Numbered from the stretch's first letter, positions 8,472 to 17,702 are shown. The stretch is DNA of 64,000 bases from Leptolyngbya sp. NIES-2104 (GCF_001485215.1 NZ_BBWW01000001.1:4774001-4838000), one strand, 5' to 3'. Numbers and translations are program-made. Notes: generated by a model from the letters alone, not told the origin.

Positions 8472-8936
8472 ATGAGCAAGCCCGCTCCTCGCCAATCTTC
8501 TACGATCAAAATTCTCTGGAGAGTGATCAACCTGATCGGGTTAGCGATCGCTCTTTTTATCCCGATCGTGGATGATCAAACCTTTGGCACAATCAACTAT
8601 CTAAACATTCTCTCCGTGATGCTGATGTTCCTACCCGGTGTGATTTTTCAAGCGGTTTCGACACCCGGAAAACTTCCTGGATTGTTTCTCTATGTGGGAG
8701 GACTTATCAGCCTTATCAGCTTGATTATTTATCTATTGCTAGAGGGGATCGGACTTGTATGGCTGAGAAAGAAGAGAAAAAATCTACGATCGCTCTTTCT
8801 GCTAACCATGAGCGGGATCGGTGTGTTTGCCATACTGTTTCTCTGGCAAGGACATCTCACTCATGGTGCCGCGATCATCGTTACTGCTTTGATTTCTAGC
8901 TTGGTTCTGGAGTTCGTTGAACTTGTTAACCGTTAG
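8472..8936 (+). CDS. Hypothetical membrane protein, four predicted helices
   Basis: A 154-residue protein starting MSKPAPRQSSTIKILW; a GTG six bases upstream is also in frame. Hydrophobic stretches lie near residues 17-34, 43-66, 72-95 and 105-150, separated by a basic WLRKKRKNLRS loop that should face the cytoplasm. I do not recognise a family. It follows the glycosidase on the same strand after 60 bp and its 3' end overlaps a small minus-strand frame by 11 bp. Confidence 0.65.
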   Translation: MSKPAPRQSSTIKILWRVINLIGLAIALFIPIVDDQTFGTINYLNILSVMLMFLPGVIFQAVSTPGKLPGLFLYVGGLISLISLIIYLLLEGIGLVWLRKKRKNLRSLFLLTMSGIGVFAILFLWQGHLTHGAAIIVTALISSLVLEFVELVNR

Positions 8937-9123
8937 ACCGTTCAATGTTCAGGTACTCAGACTCGGATTTCAGCGAGCAAAAGGCTCCAGTCGTTGGCTT
9001 TGGTGCTTGAAGATTGGGGAGCGTGGGCGGAGATGCGATCGCACTAGTGATCGGTTGCGCCAACAGTGTAATCAGACACGAGCAACCAGCCAACAAAAAT
9101 AGCTCTAACCGTTTCGTTTTCAT
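8926..9123 (-). CDS. Small secreted protein candidate
   Basis: A 65-residue frame with a convincing signal peptide: MKTKRLELFLLAGC followed by a hydrophobic run and an Ala-rich end near residue 30. The mature part would be only about 35 residues. AGAAGA lies just upstream of the ATG. The frame overlaps the preceding gene by 11 bp tail to tail. A cysteine at position 14 is too early and lacks a lipobox context. No family is recognised; chance occurrence remains possible. Confidence 0.4.
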   Translation of the reverse strand: MKTKRLELFLLAGCSCLITLLAQPITSAIASPPTLPNLQAPKPTTGAFCSLKSESEYLNIERSNG

Positions 9124-9274
9124 TCTTCTGCATTACGGGCAATCTGCTCTGCCAAGATAGCAAAATTTCGCGGCAATGATACGGTTTCGTTTCAAATCCC
9201 GTAACTCACGATCCCCAATGCGAAAATGCACGAATCATTTCAATTAGAAAGATTGACGGCAGAGAAAAGTAGTA

Positions 9275-9718
9275 CTAGACTACTAATGGCAATCGGGCAG
9301 GATTGCGAACTTGCTTACAAAGTCTCAGTTCCGTGCCGTCGCGATTCCACTCAACTTGATCGAATACCTGGTACAGAATGTATAACCCTCGTCCAGATTC
9401 ACCCTCATTACAAGGAAGATGCGCTTCTACTTCTTCTCGACAGCAGCACTCCGGCGCTTCAAATCCGGGTCCTTGGTCGGAAATAATCCACCAATACTCA
9501 TCAGCGACCATTGAGAATTGAATTAAAACTTTCTTGCCAGGATCGAGGCAATTTCCGTGTTTAGCGGCATTGACGAGAGCTTCTTGTAATCCCAATCGAA
9601 CTTCTGCTTTCCAGCGACTGGGAACTTTCGACAAAAGAAGGTCAAGAATCGGAATCAGATACAGCGTTGATGGAAAGCTGACCGTATTCCAATTGCGTCC
9701 AGCCGGACGAGGAGACAT
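9275..9718 (-). CDS. RsbW-like anti-sigma factor (GHKL serine kinase)
   Basis: A single-domain HATPase_c_2 protein of about 147 residues. The N box is LQEALVNAAKHGN, the G1 box SDQGPGF and the G2 box GESGRGLYIL. These are the Bergerat ATP-binding motifs of RsbW/SpoIIAB-type kinases, which phosphorylate anti-sigma antagonists and may bind a sigma factor in the cytoplasm. The ATG at 9718 is preferred; a GTG three codons earlier is possible. No antagonist or sigma gene is adjacent. About 290 bp without a gene separates it from the J-domain gene; that spacer contains a CAGAGG/CCTCTG hairpin near 9929-9957 but nothing else recognisable. Confidence 0.85.
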   Translation of the reverse strand: MSPRPAGRNWNTVSFPSTLYLIPILDLLLSKVPSRWKAEVRLGLQEALVNAAKHGNCLDPGKKVLIQFSMVADEYWWIISDQGPGFEAPECCCREEVEAHLPCNEGESGRGLYILYQVFDQVEWNRDGTELRLCKQVRNPARLPLVV

Positions 9719-10015
9719 CGCAATCACTCAGAAAACCCCGTTGCTTTCAAATGGATCAACATACAGATCATTTAGCAATTGCACCTGGGAACACTTGGTT
9801 ACTTCTGATCAAGATCAGATTGGCAATGGTTGAAGAACCGTAGAGTTGTTATCCAGCTTTACTGTCAATCTCGGACTTAAAGAATTAAGCAACCTTGTTA
9901 TAAGTGTAGAAATTCGTCAAAACTACGCAGAGGTATGTCCCTCGGTGTAGTCCTCTGTATCTATCCTATACCAAAAGTCGATCGCTGATCCACTTATTTT
10001 GCCGCTACAACCCGC

Positions 10016-10606
10016 TCAGCGTCTACGATAGATTTTTTCTTCGAGCTTACGAAAATCTTGTTCGATTTCTGCCCAGAGTCGTCGATTGTGGGGATCAGTG
10101 CGGAGAGCCTTCTTCAGATACGATCGCGCTTTTTCGTAATCGCGCTCCGTCATTAAATGCTGTCCCCAACGGTGATAAGTAATTGCCTGCCATTGCCGCA
10201 CATCGGGATAGTCGGGGAAGCGTTGGGCTAATCCTTCGACCAGAGCAACCGCACGCGGAAATCTTTTGAGCTTGAATAAATCTTGTAATTGCTCGTATGA
10301 GGCTTGCAATAATTGTCGATCGACTAAGGAAAGTTCCGGGGCTTCCGGTGTGTGAGTCACTTTGATCGTCACTTTCGGAGGTTCTGCCGATTTCGGTTCT
10401 TCGGATTCTTCGGGTTCTGCGGGAACGATCCCCATGAGAAACTGGTACGCTTCGGTGATGCGAATGAAGCGATCTTTTGCGCGATCGTCGCCCGGATTCA
10501 AGTCGGGATGGAGTTGACGCGCCAGTTTCCGATAGGCGGCTTTGATGTCTTCGTGGGTTGCTCCTGTCCTTAGCCCTAGTAAGCGGTAAGAATCAGCGAT
10601 ATTCAT
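10016..10606 (-). CDS. J-domain protein with C-terminal TPR-like helices
   Basis: A 196-residue protein. The first 65 residues form a J domain with the HPD motif in RQLHPDLNPGDD, which stimulates Hsp70 ATPase. A Glu/Pro-rich linker (about residues 62-88) leads to helical TPR-like repeats, including QWQAITYHRWGQHLM and YEKARSYLKKALRTDPHN. It is therefore a specialised type III co-chaperone, not canonical DnaJ. It lies 62 bp downstream of clpP on the same strand, so it may be co-expressed with the Clp cluster and feed clients to DnaK or Clp; that link is inference. Confidence 0.85.
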   Translation of the reverse strand: MNIADSYRLLGLRTGATHEDIKAAYRKLARQLHPDLNPGDDRAKDRFIRITEAYQFLMGIVPAEPEESEEPKSAEPPKVTIKVTHTPEAPELSLVDRQLLQASYEQLQDLFKLKRFPRAVALVEGLAQRFPDYPDVRQWQAITYHRWGQHLMTERDYEKARSYLKKALRTDPHNRRLWAEIEQDFRKLEEKIYRRR

Positions 10607-10668
10607 AGATACAAAAAAGGGCAGAACTTATTGCATTCTGCCACTTCTTTTTGAAATTGGTGTGACGA

Positions 10669-11262
10669 TTAGACGGTTTCGATGACGCGATCGATCAGTC
10701 CATATTCCTTCGCTTCAGCGGCAGACATGAAATAATCGCGATCGGTGTCTTTTTCGATCTTCTCAAGCGGTTGTCCGGTACGGTCTGCGAGCATTCCATT
10801 TAATTGATGACGCATCCGAATGATTTCACGTGCTTCGATCTCGATGTCGGTCGCTTGTTGTCGTCCGGTTCCACCAAGGGGTTGGTGAATCATGATCCGA
10901 GAGTGGGGAAGAGCAACGCGCTTTCCTTTACTGCCAGCAGCGAGGAGAAAGGCTCCCATCGAAGCCGCAAGCCCGACGCAGATCGTGATCACTTCAGATT
11001 TGATGTGCTGCATCGTGTCGTAGATCGCCATTCCCGCTGTGACCGAGCCACCGGGGGAATTGATATACAACTGAATCGGCTTGGTCGGATCTTCGGAATC
11101 GAGATAGAGCATGATTGCCACAATCTGATTCGCGATATTGTCATCGACATCTTGGCTTAAGAAAATGATGCGCTCTAGGCTGAGACGCTGATAGATATCG
11201 ATCCATTGCTCGTATGAGCTACCCGGTAAACGATACGGGACTTTCGGAGTTCCAATTGGCAT
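10669..11262 (-). CDS. clpP: ATP-dependent Clp protease proteolytic subunit, catalytic
   Basis: A 197-residue ClpP with a complete catalytic triad: Ser101 in [11 protein letters not shown], His126 in [10 protein letters not shown] and Asp176 in DTDRDYFMS. It is the last of three clp-type genes on this strand and lies 16 bp downstream of the middle one. In cyanobacteria a ClpP3 of this kind forms a mixed ring with ClpR that works with ClpC. Because the two neighbours have lost catalytic residues, this is likely the only active subunit of the locus. Cytoplasmic; the assignment to the ClpP3 group rests on gene context. Confidence 0.93.
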   Translation of the reverse strand: MPIGTPKVPYRLPGSSYEQWIDIYQRLSLERIIFLSQDVDDNIANQIVAIMLYLDSEDPTKPIQLYINSPGGSVTAGMAIYDTMQHIKSEVITICVGLAASMGAFLLAAGSKGKRVALPHSRIMIHQPLGGTGRQQATDIEIEAREIIRMRHQLNGMLADRTGQPLEKIEKDTDRDYFMSAAEAKEYGLIDRVIETV

Positions 11263-11278
11263 AAGACAAAACTCTCAA

Positions 11279-11908
11279 TTAAACGAGGGCGGGTAGTTGT
11301 TTCGGTAGCTCTTTGGTGCTGGAGACAACACGATCGATGAGTCCATATTCTTTCGCTTCGTCAGCGGTGAGATAGAACCGTCGATCAAGGTCTTTCGTGA
11401 GTTTCTCAACACTGTGTCCAGTATTGAGCGACAGGATTTCTAGGAATGTACGGCGATCGGCAATCACTTTTTGGGCATCGACTTGGATGTCGGTGGCTTG
11501 ACCTCTCGATTGTCCATACTGCGGTGACAGAACCAGTTCTGCGTTTGGCAAACTCAGGCGCGATCCTTTTGTGCCAGACGACAACAGCAACACAGCACTA
11601 CTGGCAGCGATCCCCATACAAATCGTATGAACGGGCGCTTTGATGTACTGCATCGTGTCGTAGATCGCCATGCTTGCCGCCAGCGAAGACACGCCGCCCC
11701 CGACTCGCTCACCGTAGGAATTGATGTACAGGTAAATCGGTTTCGTTGCGTCTTCTGAATTGAGATAAAGCAGAAGGGCGACAATTCCATTTGCCGTGTT
11801 GTCATCAATTTCGCCATCGAGAAATACAATGCGCTCGAATGCCATGCGGGTGTAGATATCGACCCACTGCACCTGTTGGCTACCGGGAAGACGGTAAGGA
11901 ACTTGCAT
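11279..11908 (-). CDS. ClpP paralogue with degenerate catalytic triad
   Basis: A 209-residue ClpP-fold protein lying between clpR and clpP. Compared with its neighbour, the serine is kept (Ser103 in GIAASSAVLLL), but the histidine position holds Ser128 (ELVLSPQYG) and the aspartate position holds Arg177 (DLDRRFYLT). The fold motifs remain ([25 protein letters not shown]), so this looks like a non-proteolytic ring subunit, functionally ClpR-like. It also has an insertion of about eight residues around YGERVGGGVSSL, next to the loop that shapes the active site. Spacing to clpP is 16 bp, so the two are probably co-transcribed. Confidence 0.85.
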   Translation of the reverse strand: MQVPYRLPGSQQVQWVDIYTRMAFERIVFLDGEIDDNTANGIVALLLYLNSEDATKPIYLYINSYGERVGGGVSSLAASMAIYDTMQYIKAPVHTICMGIAASSAVLLLSSGTKGSRLSLPNAELVLSPQYGQSRGQATDIQVDAQKVIADRRTFLEILSLNTGHSVEKLTKDLDRRFYLTADEAKEYGLIDRVVSSTKELPKQLPALV

Positions 11909-11924
11909 AAGGCAGGAAGAATAA

Positions 11925-11956
11925 GGGGTGTGGGGTGTGGGGTGTGGGGTGTGGGG
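11925..11956 (+). repeat. Heptamer tandem repeat GGGGTGT with G-quadruplex potential
   Basis: Four full copies of GGGGTGT plus a final GGGG lie in the spacer upstream of the middle clp gene. The plus strand has five G4 runs separated by 3-nt loops, the ideal pattern for a G-quadruplex. The plus strand is the template for the clp transcript, so the mRNA carries the C-rich version. Heptameric tandem repeats are familiar in cyanobacterial genomes. Confidence 0.9.
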
Positions 11957-11988
11957 AAGATTGGAAATATAATTCTCCCTACTCCCTA

Positions 11989-12675
11989 CTAAGTTAGGGC
12001 AGCAACAGGTTTCGGGAGTTGCTTCGTACTTTCGAGAACGCGATCGATTAACCCGTATTCTTTCGCCTCTTGCGGAGTCATGTAGAACGTACGATCGGTG
12101 TCTTTGACGATTTTCTCGATCGTTTGTCCGGTGTTCTTAGACAGAATGTCGAGGATCGCCGCACGATTTTCGAGCACTTCTTTTGCTCGAATCTGAATAT
12201 CAGTCGCTTGTCCGCGTGTGCCTGATTTCGGTTGGTTTAGAACAATCGTCGCGTGAGGCAAACTTGCCCGAAAGCCTTTTGTTCCAGCCGCGAGAATCAT
12301 TGCTGCTGTTCCCACTGCTTGACCGATACAAATCGTATGCACCGGAGGCTTAATGTAACTGAGCGTATCGCAAACTGCAAAAGCTTCAGTTTCAAACCCG
12401 ATTGTTTCGCCTTCCCAAGAAGTCCCAGTCGAGTTGATGTAGAAAAAGATCGGCTTTTCGGGATCATCGAACTGCAAATATAGAAGCTGCGCGATGATCA
12501 AACGGGTGTAGTCTTGGTTGGGGTTTCTGCGATATTCATCGATCGAGTGCAGAGGTCCGCCAAGATAAACGATGCGCTCTTTGAGCATCAACGATGCCAA
12601 ATCGGGTGGCGGGGTGCGGTAGGACGCATCGCCATAATAAGTCGAGGACTGAACAGCCTTAATCGGTGATTCCAT
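11989..12675 (-). CDS. clpR: ClpR, non-catalytic Clp protease subunit
   Basis: A 228-residue ClpP-like protein. All three catalytic positions are replaced: Gly in IGQAVGTAAMIL, Asn in ATIVLNQPKSG and Thr in DTDRTFYMT. The N-terminal MESPIKAVQSS and RTPPPDLASLMLKERIVYL match cyanobacterial ClpR as I know it, which is why the start is put at 12675; an ATG at 12720 would add 15 residues and neither has a clear ribosome binding site. ClpR forms mixed rings with ClpP3. It heads the minus-strand clpR - clpP-like - clpP - J-domain series and is divergent from the carotenoid protein gene (200 bp apart). Confidence 0.92.
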   Translation of the reverse strand: MESPIKAVQSSTYYGDASYRTPPPDLASLMLKERIVYLGGPLHSIDEYRRNPNQDYTRLIIAQLLYLQFDDPEKPIFFYINSTGTSWEGETIGFETEAFAVCDTLSYIKPPVHTICIGQAVGTAAMILAAGTKGFRASLPHATIVLNQPKSGTRGQATDIQIRAKEVLENRAAILDILSKNTGQTIEKIVKDTDRTFYMTPQEAKEYGLIDRVLESTKQLPKPVAALT

Positions 12676-12875
12676 AGCAGTTGCCAGAAACAAATTGCCT
12701 ATAAGTGGCGGTTTACTCATGGTAGCGCGGACAACGAGGAATATTTCAGCCTGGTCGATTACGGTTTACCGGGCAGACGTACCTCTATCTATAGCGGGGA
12801 TCAATTGTCCCTCTCTGGCGAGTCGATCGACAAAGACACTTTTGATACGGTTTGGAGGTCGAATGGTAATTTTTT

Positions 12876-13379
12876 ATGACTTATACAACTTCGGGTACAG
12901 CAAACGATCTAATCGAAGCGTTTCAGCAGTTGGATGCCGATACTCAACTAGCTCTGTTCTGGTTTATTTATAAGGAGATGGGCGGTGCAATCACGCCAGC
13001 GGCTCCGGGAGCAAGTACGGTTTCGCCAGCGATCGCAGAAGGCATTTTCAATCAAATTAAAGAACTGCCGCACGAAGAACAATTGAATGTGCAGCGGGAC
13101 TTGATCGCTCGTCGCAATACGCCACTGACTCGTGAATATGGTGCGTTGGGCGATACGACAAAATTGCTCGTGTGGTATTTGTTAGCGCAAGGAATGGACA
13201 ATCAGACGATCATTCCAATGCCAGCGGGATATGAGCTTGCACAAGAAGCACAGGGATTGCTCGATCGAGTAAAACAAATGGAATTCGAGCAGCAGATCAC
13301 GTTCTTCAGAGATTATGTTGCACCGATGGGCGTTGATCCGACGGTGGGCGACGTGATTGATCCTGAGACTGGATTGTAA
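12876..13379 (+). CDS. Helical carotenoid protein (OCP N-terminal domain homologue)
   Basis: A 167-residue all-helical protein homologous to the N-terminal domain of the orange carotenoid protein, without the C-terminal NTF2-like domain. Positions equivalent to OCP Trp41, Tyr44, Trp110 and Arg155 are kept: Trp29 and Tyr32 in LALFWFIYKEMG, Trp100 in LLVWYLLAQGM and Arg145 in ITFFRDYV. AAPGAS and IPMPAGYELA also fit. Such proteins bind a keto-carotenoid and quench singlet oxygen or, in some clades, phycobilisomes. Which clade applies cannot be decided by eye. GGAGG lies 17 nt from this ATG, an unusually long gap. A perfect hairpin terminator follows, so it is probably monocistronic. Confidence 0.9.
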   Translation: MTYTTSGTANDLIEAFQQLDADTQLALFWFIYKEMGGAITPAAPGASTVSPAIAEGIFNQIKELPHEEQLNVQRDLIARRNTPLTREYGALGDTTKLLVWYLLAQGMDNQTIIPMPAGYELAQEAQGLLDRVKQMEFEQQITFFRDYVAPMGVDPTVGDVIDPETGL

Positions 13380-13386
13380 TTTTCTG

Positions 13387-13424
13387 AAGCAACAGATCTT
13401 CGCGATCGGAGATCTGTTGCTTTT
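13387..13424 (+). terminator. Terminator of the helical carotenoid protein gene
   Basis: A 13-bp perfect stem (AAGCAACAGATCT with AGATCTGTTGCTT), a 10-nt loop containing CGATCG, and a TTTT end, 7 bp after the stop codon. Confidence 0.85.
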
Positions 13425-13435
13425 AATTCAATGAC

Positions 13436-13540
13436 GTGAGTTCGATAAGTCTTTCCGCTTCGATTCTGTCTCGCCCCGGAATGAAATTCGGGGCGAATAA
13501 ACAACAGAGCGAAGGAATTCACCGAACTGACGCTGAATGG
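13436..13540. repeat. Short palindromic intergenic element, copy 3
   Basis: A short member of the repeat family with one central hairpin, CGCCCCGGAATGAAATTCGG continuing to GGCG, and flanking TTCCGCTTCG / AGCGAAGGAA arms. It lies upstream of purL. Confidence 0.7.
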
Positions 13541-13606
13541 AATTAATCAAGAAATCTGCGATCTTTGCCGATAGAATAAGTACCTGTTCTATCCGGGCTA
13601 GGGTTT

Positions 13607-15937
13607 ATGTCTGTCCTGTCATCTGCGCCATTCTCCGAGGTCGAAATTGCTTCTGAAGGGATTAAGCCCGAAGAGTACGAAGAGATTGTGCGGCGCTTGG
13701 GTCGTCATCCGAATAAGGCTGAACTGGGAATGTTTGGCGTGATGTGGTCGGAACATTGCTGCTATAAGAATTCGCGACCGTTGTTGAAGCAGTTTCCGAC
13801 TGAGGGCGATCGCGTTTTAGTCGGTCCGGGTGAAAATGCAGGGGTCGTGGATTTAGGCGACGGATTGCAGTTAGCGTTCAAAATCGAATCGCATAATCAC
13901 CCCTCTGCGGTCGAACCGTTTCAAGGCGCAGCAACCGGAGTCGGCGGAATTTTGCGGGACATTTTCACGATGGGGGCAAGACCGATCGCGCTTCTGAATT
14001 CGCTACGGTTTGGAACGCTCGATGATGCCCGGACTCGTCGGATTGTAAACGGCGTTGTGGCAGGAATTTCTCACTACGGGAATTGCGTTGGAGTGCCCAC
14101 AGTTGGTGGCGAAGTTTATTTCGATCGAGCTTATTCCGGCAATCCCTTGGTCAACGTGATGGCACTCGGATTGATGGAAACGACCGAGATTGTGAAATCG
14201 GGCGCGAAGGGACTCGGTAATCCGGTACTGTATGTGGGATCGACCACCGGACGGGATGGAATGGGTGGCGCGAGTTTTGCTAGTGCCGAATTGAGTGAGG
14301 AATCGATCGACGATCGTCCCGCTGTCCAAGTCGGTGATCCGTTCTTAGAAAAATCCTTGATCGAAGCTTGTTTAGAGGCATTCAAAACGGGTGCAGTCGT
14401 TGCCGCTCAAGACATGGGAGCGGCGGGAATTAGCTGTTCGACCTCAGAAATGGCGGCAAAAGGTGCAGTCGGAATTGAACTCGATCTCGATTTGATTCCG
14501 GTACGGGAAACGGGAATGGTTCCGTATGAGTATTTACTTTCGGAATCACAAGAGCGAATGCTGTTTGTGGCAGAAAAGGGACGCGAACAAGAACTAATCG
14601 ATATTTTTGAAAAATGGGGACTTCATGCGGTTGTTGCTGGGAAAGTGATCGAGGAAGAGATCGTCAGAATTCTGTTTCAAGGTGCGATCGCTGCTGAAAT
14701 TCCCGCAACCGCTCTGGCAGACAACACCCCGATCTATCATCGAGAACTGATGAGCGAACCGCCCGAATATGCTCAGAAAGCTTGGGCTTGGTCGGATGAG
14801 AACTTACCGAATTGTGACGAGCAAGGAATTGATGGACAAAGCTGGAACGATATTTTAGCCAAACTGTTGAACGCTCCTACGATCGCATCAAAGCGCTGGG
14901 TTTATCGCCAATACGATCACCAGGTCCAAAACAATACGGTGTTACTTCCAGGTGGTGCAGATGCCGCAGTCGTAAGAGTTCGACCGCTTGCAGATGCTCA
15001 AAGTAGTTCGGTTACTCCTGATCCCGCAATTCTAAATAAAGGTGTGGCAGCGACCGTTGACTGCAATCCTCGCTATGTTTATCTACATCCCTATGAAGGT
15101 GCGAAAGCTGCGGTCGCAGAAGCAGCGAGGAATTTAAGCTGTGTTGGAGCAGAGCCGATCGCAATCACCGATAATTTGAACTTCGGCAGTCCAGAAAAGC
15201 CGATCGGGTATTGGCAACTGTCCGAAGCGTGTCGCGGATTGTCGGAAGCTTGCCGCGAATTTTCTACACCTGTCACGGGTGGAAACGTTTCTCTATACAA
15301 CGAGACTTTAGATTCTGAAGGTAAACCAGAGCCGATTTATCCGACTCCGGTTGTGGGAATGGTTGGATTTATTTCAGATCTCGATCGCATTGTCGGTCAA
15401 AGCTGGAAACACATCGGCGATGTCATTTACTTATTAGGTGCTCCGCTTTCAGATTCGCTCAGTTTGGGAGCCTCGGAATATCTAGCAACGGTGCATCAAA
15501 CTGTGGCAGGAAAGCCGCCGATCGTTGATTTTGACCTTGAACGTAAAGTTCAAGCTGTTGTTCGATCGCAGATTCGCAGCGGTTTGATTCAATCGGCGCA
15601 CGATTGTTCAGAAGGAGGAACTGCGATCGCGCTTTGCGAATCTTGTTTCGGTCATCAACTCGGCGCAGACATTCAAATTTCTGAAATTTCCGCTCGAATT
15701 GATCAAGTTCTGTTTGCTGAAGGGGGCGCGAGAATCATTGTCTCAGTTAAGCCGGAATCGATCGCAGAGTGGGAAGCGATTTTAACTTCAGAACTCGGCA
15801 ATCATTGGCAAAAAATCGGCACGGTTGGGGGTGAATCCTTAAAGATTTCCATTGCCCAAAATTCGATTATCGACGCTACGATCGCAGAGTTGTACGCGGG
15901 TTGGTCGAGTGCGATCGAGCGGGGGCTGACCGAATAG
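13607..15937 (+). CDS. purL: Phosphoribosylformylglycinamidine synthase subunit PurL
   Basis: A 776-residue small-type PurL. It converts FGAR to FGAM in purine synthesis, using ATP and ammonia delivered by PurQ and PurS. Visible motifs are [20 protein letters not shown] near the N-terminus, [21 protein letters not shown] (substrate and ATP binding), [15 protein letters not shown], and [13 protein letters not shown] in the second repeat. The length is typical for the three-subunit enzyme. purF follows 89 bp downstream on the same strand, so the pair probably forms a purine unit; purQ and purS are not in the window. Confidence 0.97.
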   Translation: MSVLSSAPFSEVEIASEGIKPEEYEEIVRRLGRHPNKAELGMFGVMWSEHCCYKNSRPLLKQFPTEGDRVLVGPGENAGVVDLGDGLQLAFKIESHNHPSAVEPFQGAATGVGGILRDIFTMGARPIALLNSLRFGTLDDARTRRIVNGVVAGISHYGNCVGVPTVGGEVYFDRAYSGNPLVNVMALGLMETTEIVKSGAKGLGNPVLYVGSTTGRDGMGGASFASAELSEESIDDRPAVQVGDPFLEKSLIEACLEAFKTGAVVAAQDMGAAGISCSTSEMAAKGAVGIELDLDLIPVRETGMVPYEYLLSESQERMLFVAEKGREQELIDIFEKWGLHAVVAGKVIEEEIVRILFQGAIAAEIPATALADNTPIYHRELMSEPPEYAQKAWAWSDENLPNCDEQGIDGQSWNDILAKLLNAPTIASKRWVYRQYDHQVQNNTVLLPGGADAAVVRVRPLADAQSSSVTPDPAILNKGVAATVDCNPRYVYLHPYEGAKAAVAEAARNLSCVGAEPIAITDNLNFGSPEKPIGYWQLSEACRGLSEACREFSTPVTGGNVSLYNETLDSEGKPEPIYPTPVVGMVGFISDLDRIVGQSWKHIGDVIYLLGAPLSDSLSLGASEYLATVHQTVAGKPPIVDFDLERKVQAVVRSQIRSGLIQSAHDCSEGGTAIALCESCFGHQLGADIQISEISARIDQVLFAEGGARIIVSVKPESIAEWEAILTSELGNHWQKIGTVGGESLKISIAQNSIIDATIAELYAGWSSAIERGLTE

Positions 15938-16026
15938 CTCGCCGTTGTGTGCGATATTTAAGGAAATGTTAAGACTTCGTGTTTTCAACGTTCTGATTGC
16001 TGTCTAACTTACGCAAAACCAAGCCT

Positions 16027-17505
16027 ATGCTACCTGACGATCGGTTTTCTGTAGATCCTGCTGAGCATCGTCCTGATAAACCAGAAGAAGCTTGCGGGGT
16101 GTTTGGGGTTTACGCGCCAGGTGAATCTGTGGCGAACTTAGCTTATTTTGGATTGTTTGCCTTGCAGCATCGCGGTCAAGAATCCGCTGGGATCGCCACA
16201 TTTGAAGGAAATCACGTTCATCTTCACAAAGATATGGGCTTGGTGTCGCAGGTTTTCACTGAAACAAAATTGAAAGAGCTTCCCGGCGATTTAGCGATCG
16301 GGCACACGCGCTATTCAACCACTGGATCGAGTCGGGTTGTGAATGCTCAGCCAGCAGTTGTGCCATCACGATTAGGAACGCTTGCGCTAGCACACAATGG
16401 AAACTTGGTGAATACGGAACAACTCCGTGGACAACTTGCTGAGACGAATCACGACTTTGCTACGACAACGGATTCAGAAGCGATCGCACTCGCGATCGCT
16501 GAAGAAGTTAATCACGGTAATGATTGGATTCAAGGATCGATCAATGCGTTTAAGCGCTGTCAGGGTGCGTTTAGTTTAGCGATCGGAACTCCCAACGGTA
16601 TGATTGGAACCCGCGACCCGAATGGGGTTCGTCCTTTGGTTCTCGGAACACTCGCACAAGAATCGCACAGTGCTCCCCTCCGATATGTTCTCGCATCAGA
16701 AACTTGTGCGCTTGATATCATTGGAGCCGATTACGTTCGAGATGTTCAACCGGGCGAACTGGTTTGGATCACTGAAGATGGAATTCAGTCGATTCAGTGG
16801 GCAGAACAACCTGCGCGGAAACTGTGCATTTTTGAAATGATCTATTTCGCTCGTCCTGATAGTTTGATGCACGATGAGACTTTGTATAGCTATCGGATGC
16901 GAATCGGGCGACAGTTAGCGAAAGAATCGACTGTCGATGCAGACATCGTGATCGCAGTTCCAGATTCGGGAGTTCCAGCAGCGATCGGCTTTTCTCAAAC
17001 CTCTGGCATTCCCTATGCAGAAGGTTTGATCAAAAACCGCTATGTGGGACGTACCTTTATTCAACCGACGCAGGGAATGCGTGAAGCGGGAATTCGGATG
17101 AAGCTGAACCCGTTGAAAGATGTCCTTGCTGGGAAACGCGTGATCATTGTCGATGATTCGATCGTTCGTGGAACCACCAGCCGCAAAATCGTTAGAACGC
17201 TTCGAGATGCGGGCGCGATCGAGGTTCACATGAGAATTTCCTCACCTCCAGTAACGCATCCTTGCTTCTACGGCATTGACACAGATAGCCAGGATCATCT
17301 GATTGCGGCAACCAAATCGATCGAGGAAATCGCCAAACAAATCGAAGTCGATTCGCTGCAATATCTCAGTTGGGAAGGAATGCTCGACGCGACTAGAGAA
17401 AATCAAGACGAATTCTGTTCAGCGTGTTTTACCGGAGATTATCCGATCGGCATTCCTGAAACGGTGAAGCGATCGAAATTAATGCTGGAAAAAACCGCGA
17501 AATAG
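16027..17505 (+). CDS. purF: Amidophosphoribosyltransferase PurF
   Basis: This enzyme catalyses the first committed step of purine synthesis, from PRPP and glutamine to phosphoribosylamine. The nucleophile is Cys23 in EEACGVFGVY, exposed by removal of a short propeptide. The phosphoribosyltransferase loop is VIIVDDSIVRGTTS. Four cysteines in LCIFEMIYFARPDS, HPCFYGID and FCSACFTGDYP match the [4Fe-4S] ligands of the Bacillus-type enzyme. The ATG at 16027 (492 residues) is preferred to an upstream TTG at 15997. It follows purL and ends before a hairpin. Confidence 0.96.
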   Translation: MLPDDRFSVDPAEHRPDKPEEACGVFGVYAPGESVANLAYFGLFALQHRGQESAGIATFEGNHVHLHKDMGLVSQVFTETKLKELPGDLAIGHTRYSTTGSSRVVNAQPAVVPSRLGTLALAHNGNLVNTEQLRGQLAETNHDFATTTDSEAIALAIAEEVNHGNDWIQGSINAFKRCQGAFSLAIGTPNGMIGTRDPNGVRPLVLGTLAQESHSAPLRYVLASETCALDIIGADYVRDVQPGELVWITEDGIQSIQWAEQPARKLCIFEMIYFARPDSLMHDETLYSYRMRIGRQLAKESTVDADIVIAVPDSGVPAAIGFSQTSGIPYAEGLIKNRYVGRTFIQPTQGMREAGIRMKLNPLKDVLAGKRVIIVDDSIVRGTTSRKIVRTLRDAGAIEVHMRISSPPVTHPCFYGIDTDSQDHLIAATKSIEEIAKQIEVDSLQYLSWEGMLDATRENQDEFCSACFTGDYPIGIPETVKRSKLMLEKTAK

Positions 17506-17531
17506 CAATCGCAAACTTTGTAATGCAGATA

Positions 17532-17578
17532 AAATATGCCTCTGACTGTAGCCTTGGAGCTTGATCGGAGGCATATTT
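17532..17578 (+). terminator. Hairpin after purF
   Basis: An 11-bp perfect stem, AAATATGCCTC with GAGGCATATTT, and a 25-nt loop. The T tract is weak, so termination efficiency is uncertain. Confidence 0.55.
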
Positions 17579-17593
17579 CATTTCTCTAAAACT

Positions 17594-17700
17594 TAACGTT
17601 AAGTTCGACAAAGCTCTTCGCTTCGTTGCTCACCCGCCCCCGAATTCCATTCCGGGGCGGGGCTGAATCGGAGCGAGGAACGCATCGAATTCACGTTAAA
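17594..17700. repeat. Short palindromic intergenic element, copy 4
   Basis: A roughly 105-bp short member of the repeat family between the convergent purF and ndhM. The central hairpin is CCGCCCCCGAATTC / ATTCCGGGGCGGG. The outermost bases TTAACGTTAA and ACGTTAA are complementary across the element. Confidence 0.75.
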
Positions 17701-17702
17701 AT

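Noticed and set aside
9120-9225. Possible tRNA-like T-arm (GTTTCAAATCCCGTAAC-like stretch)
   Set aside because: No acceptor stem or anticodon arm of the right geometry could be drawn around it.
11925-11956. Tandem GGGGTGT repeat as a CRISPR array
   Set aside because: The unit is only 7 bp with no spacers; it is a simple heptamer tandem repeat.
12695-12973. 92-codon frame overlapping the carotenoid protein start
   Set aside because: It overlaps the well-supported carotenoid gene in another frame; its ATG nearest the GGAGG does not lead into a recognisable protein.
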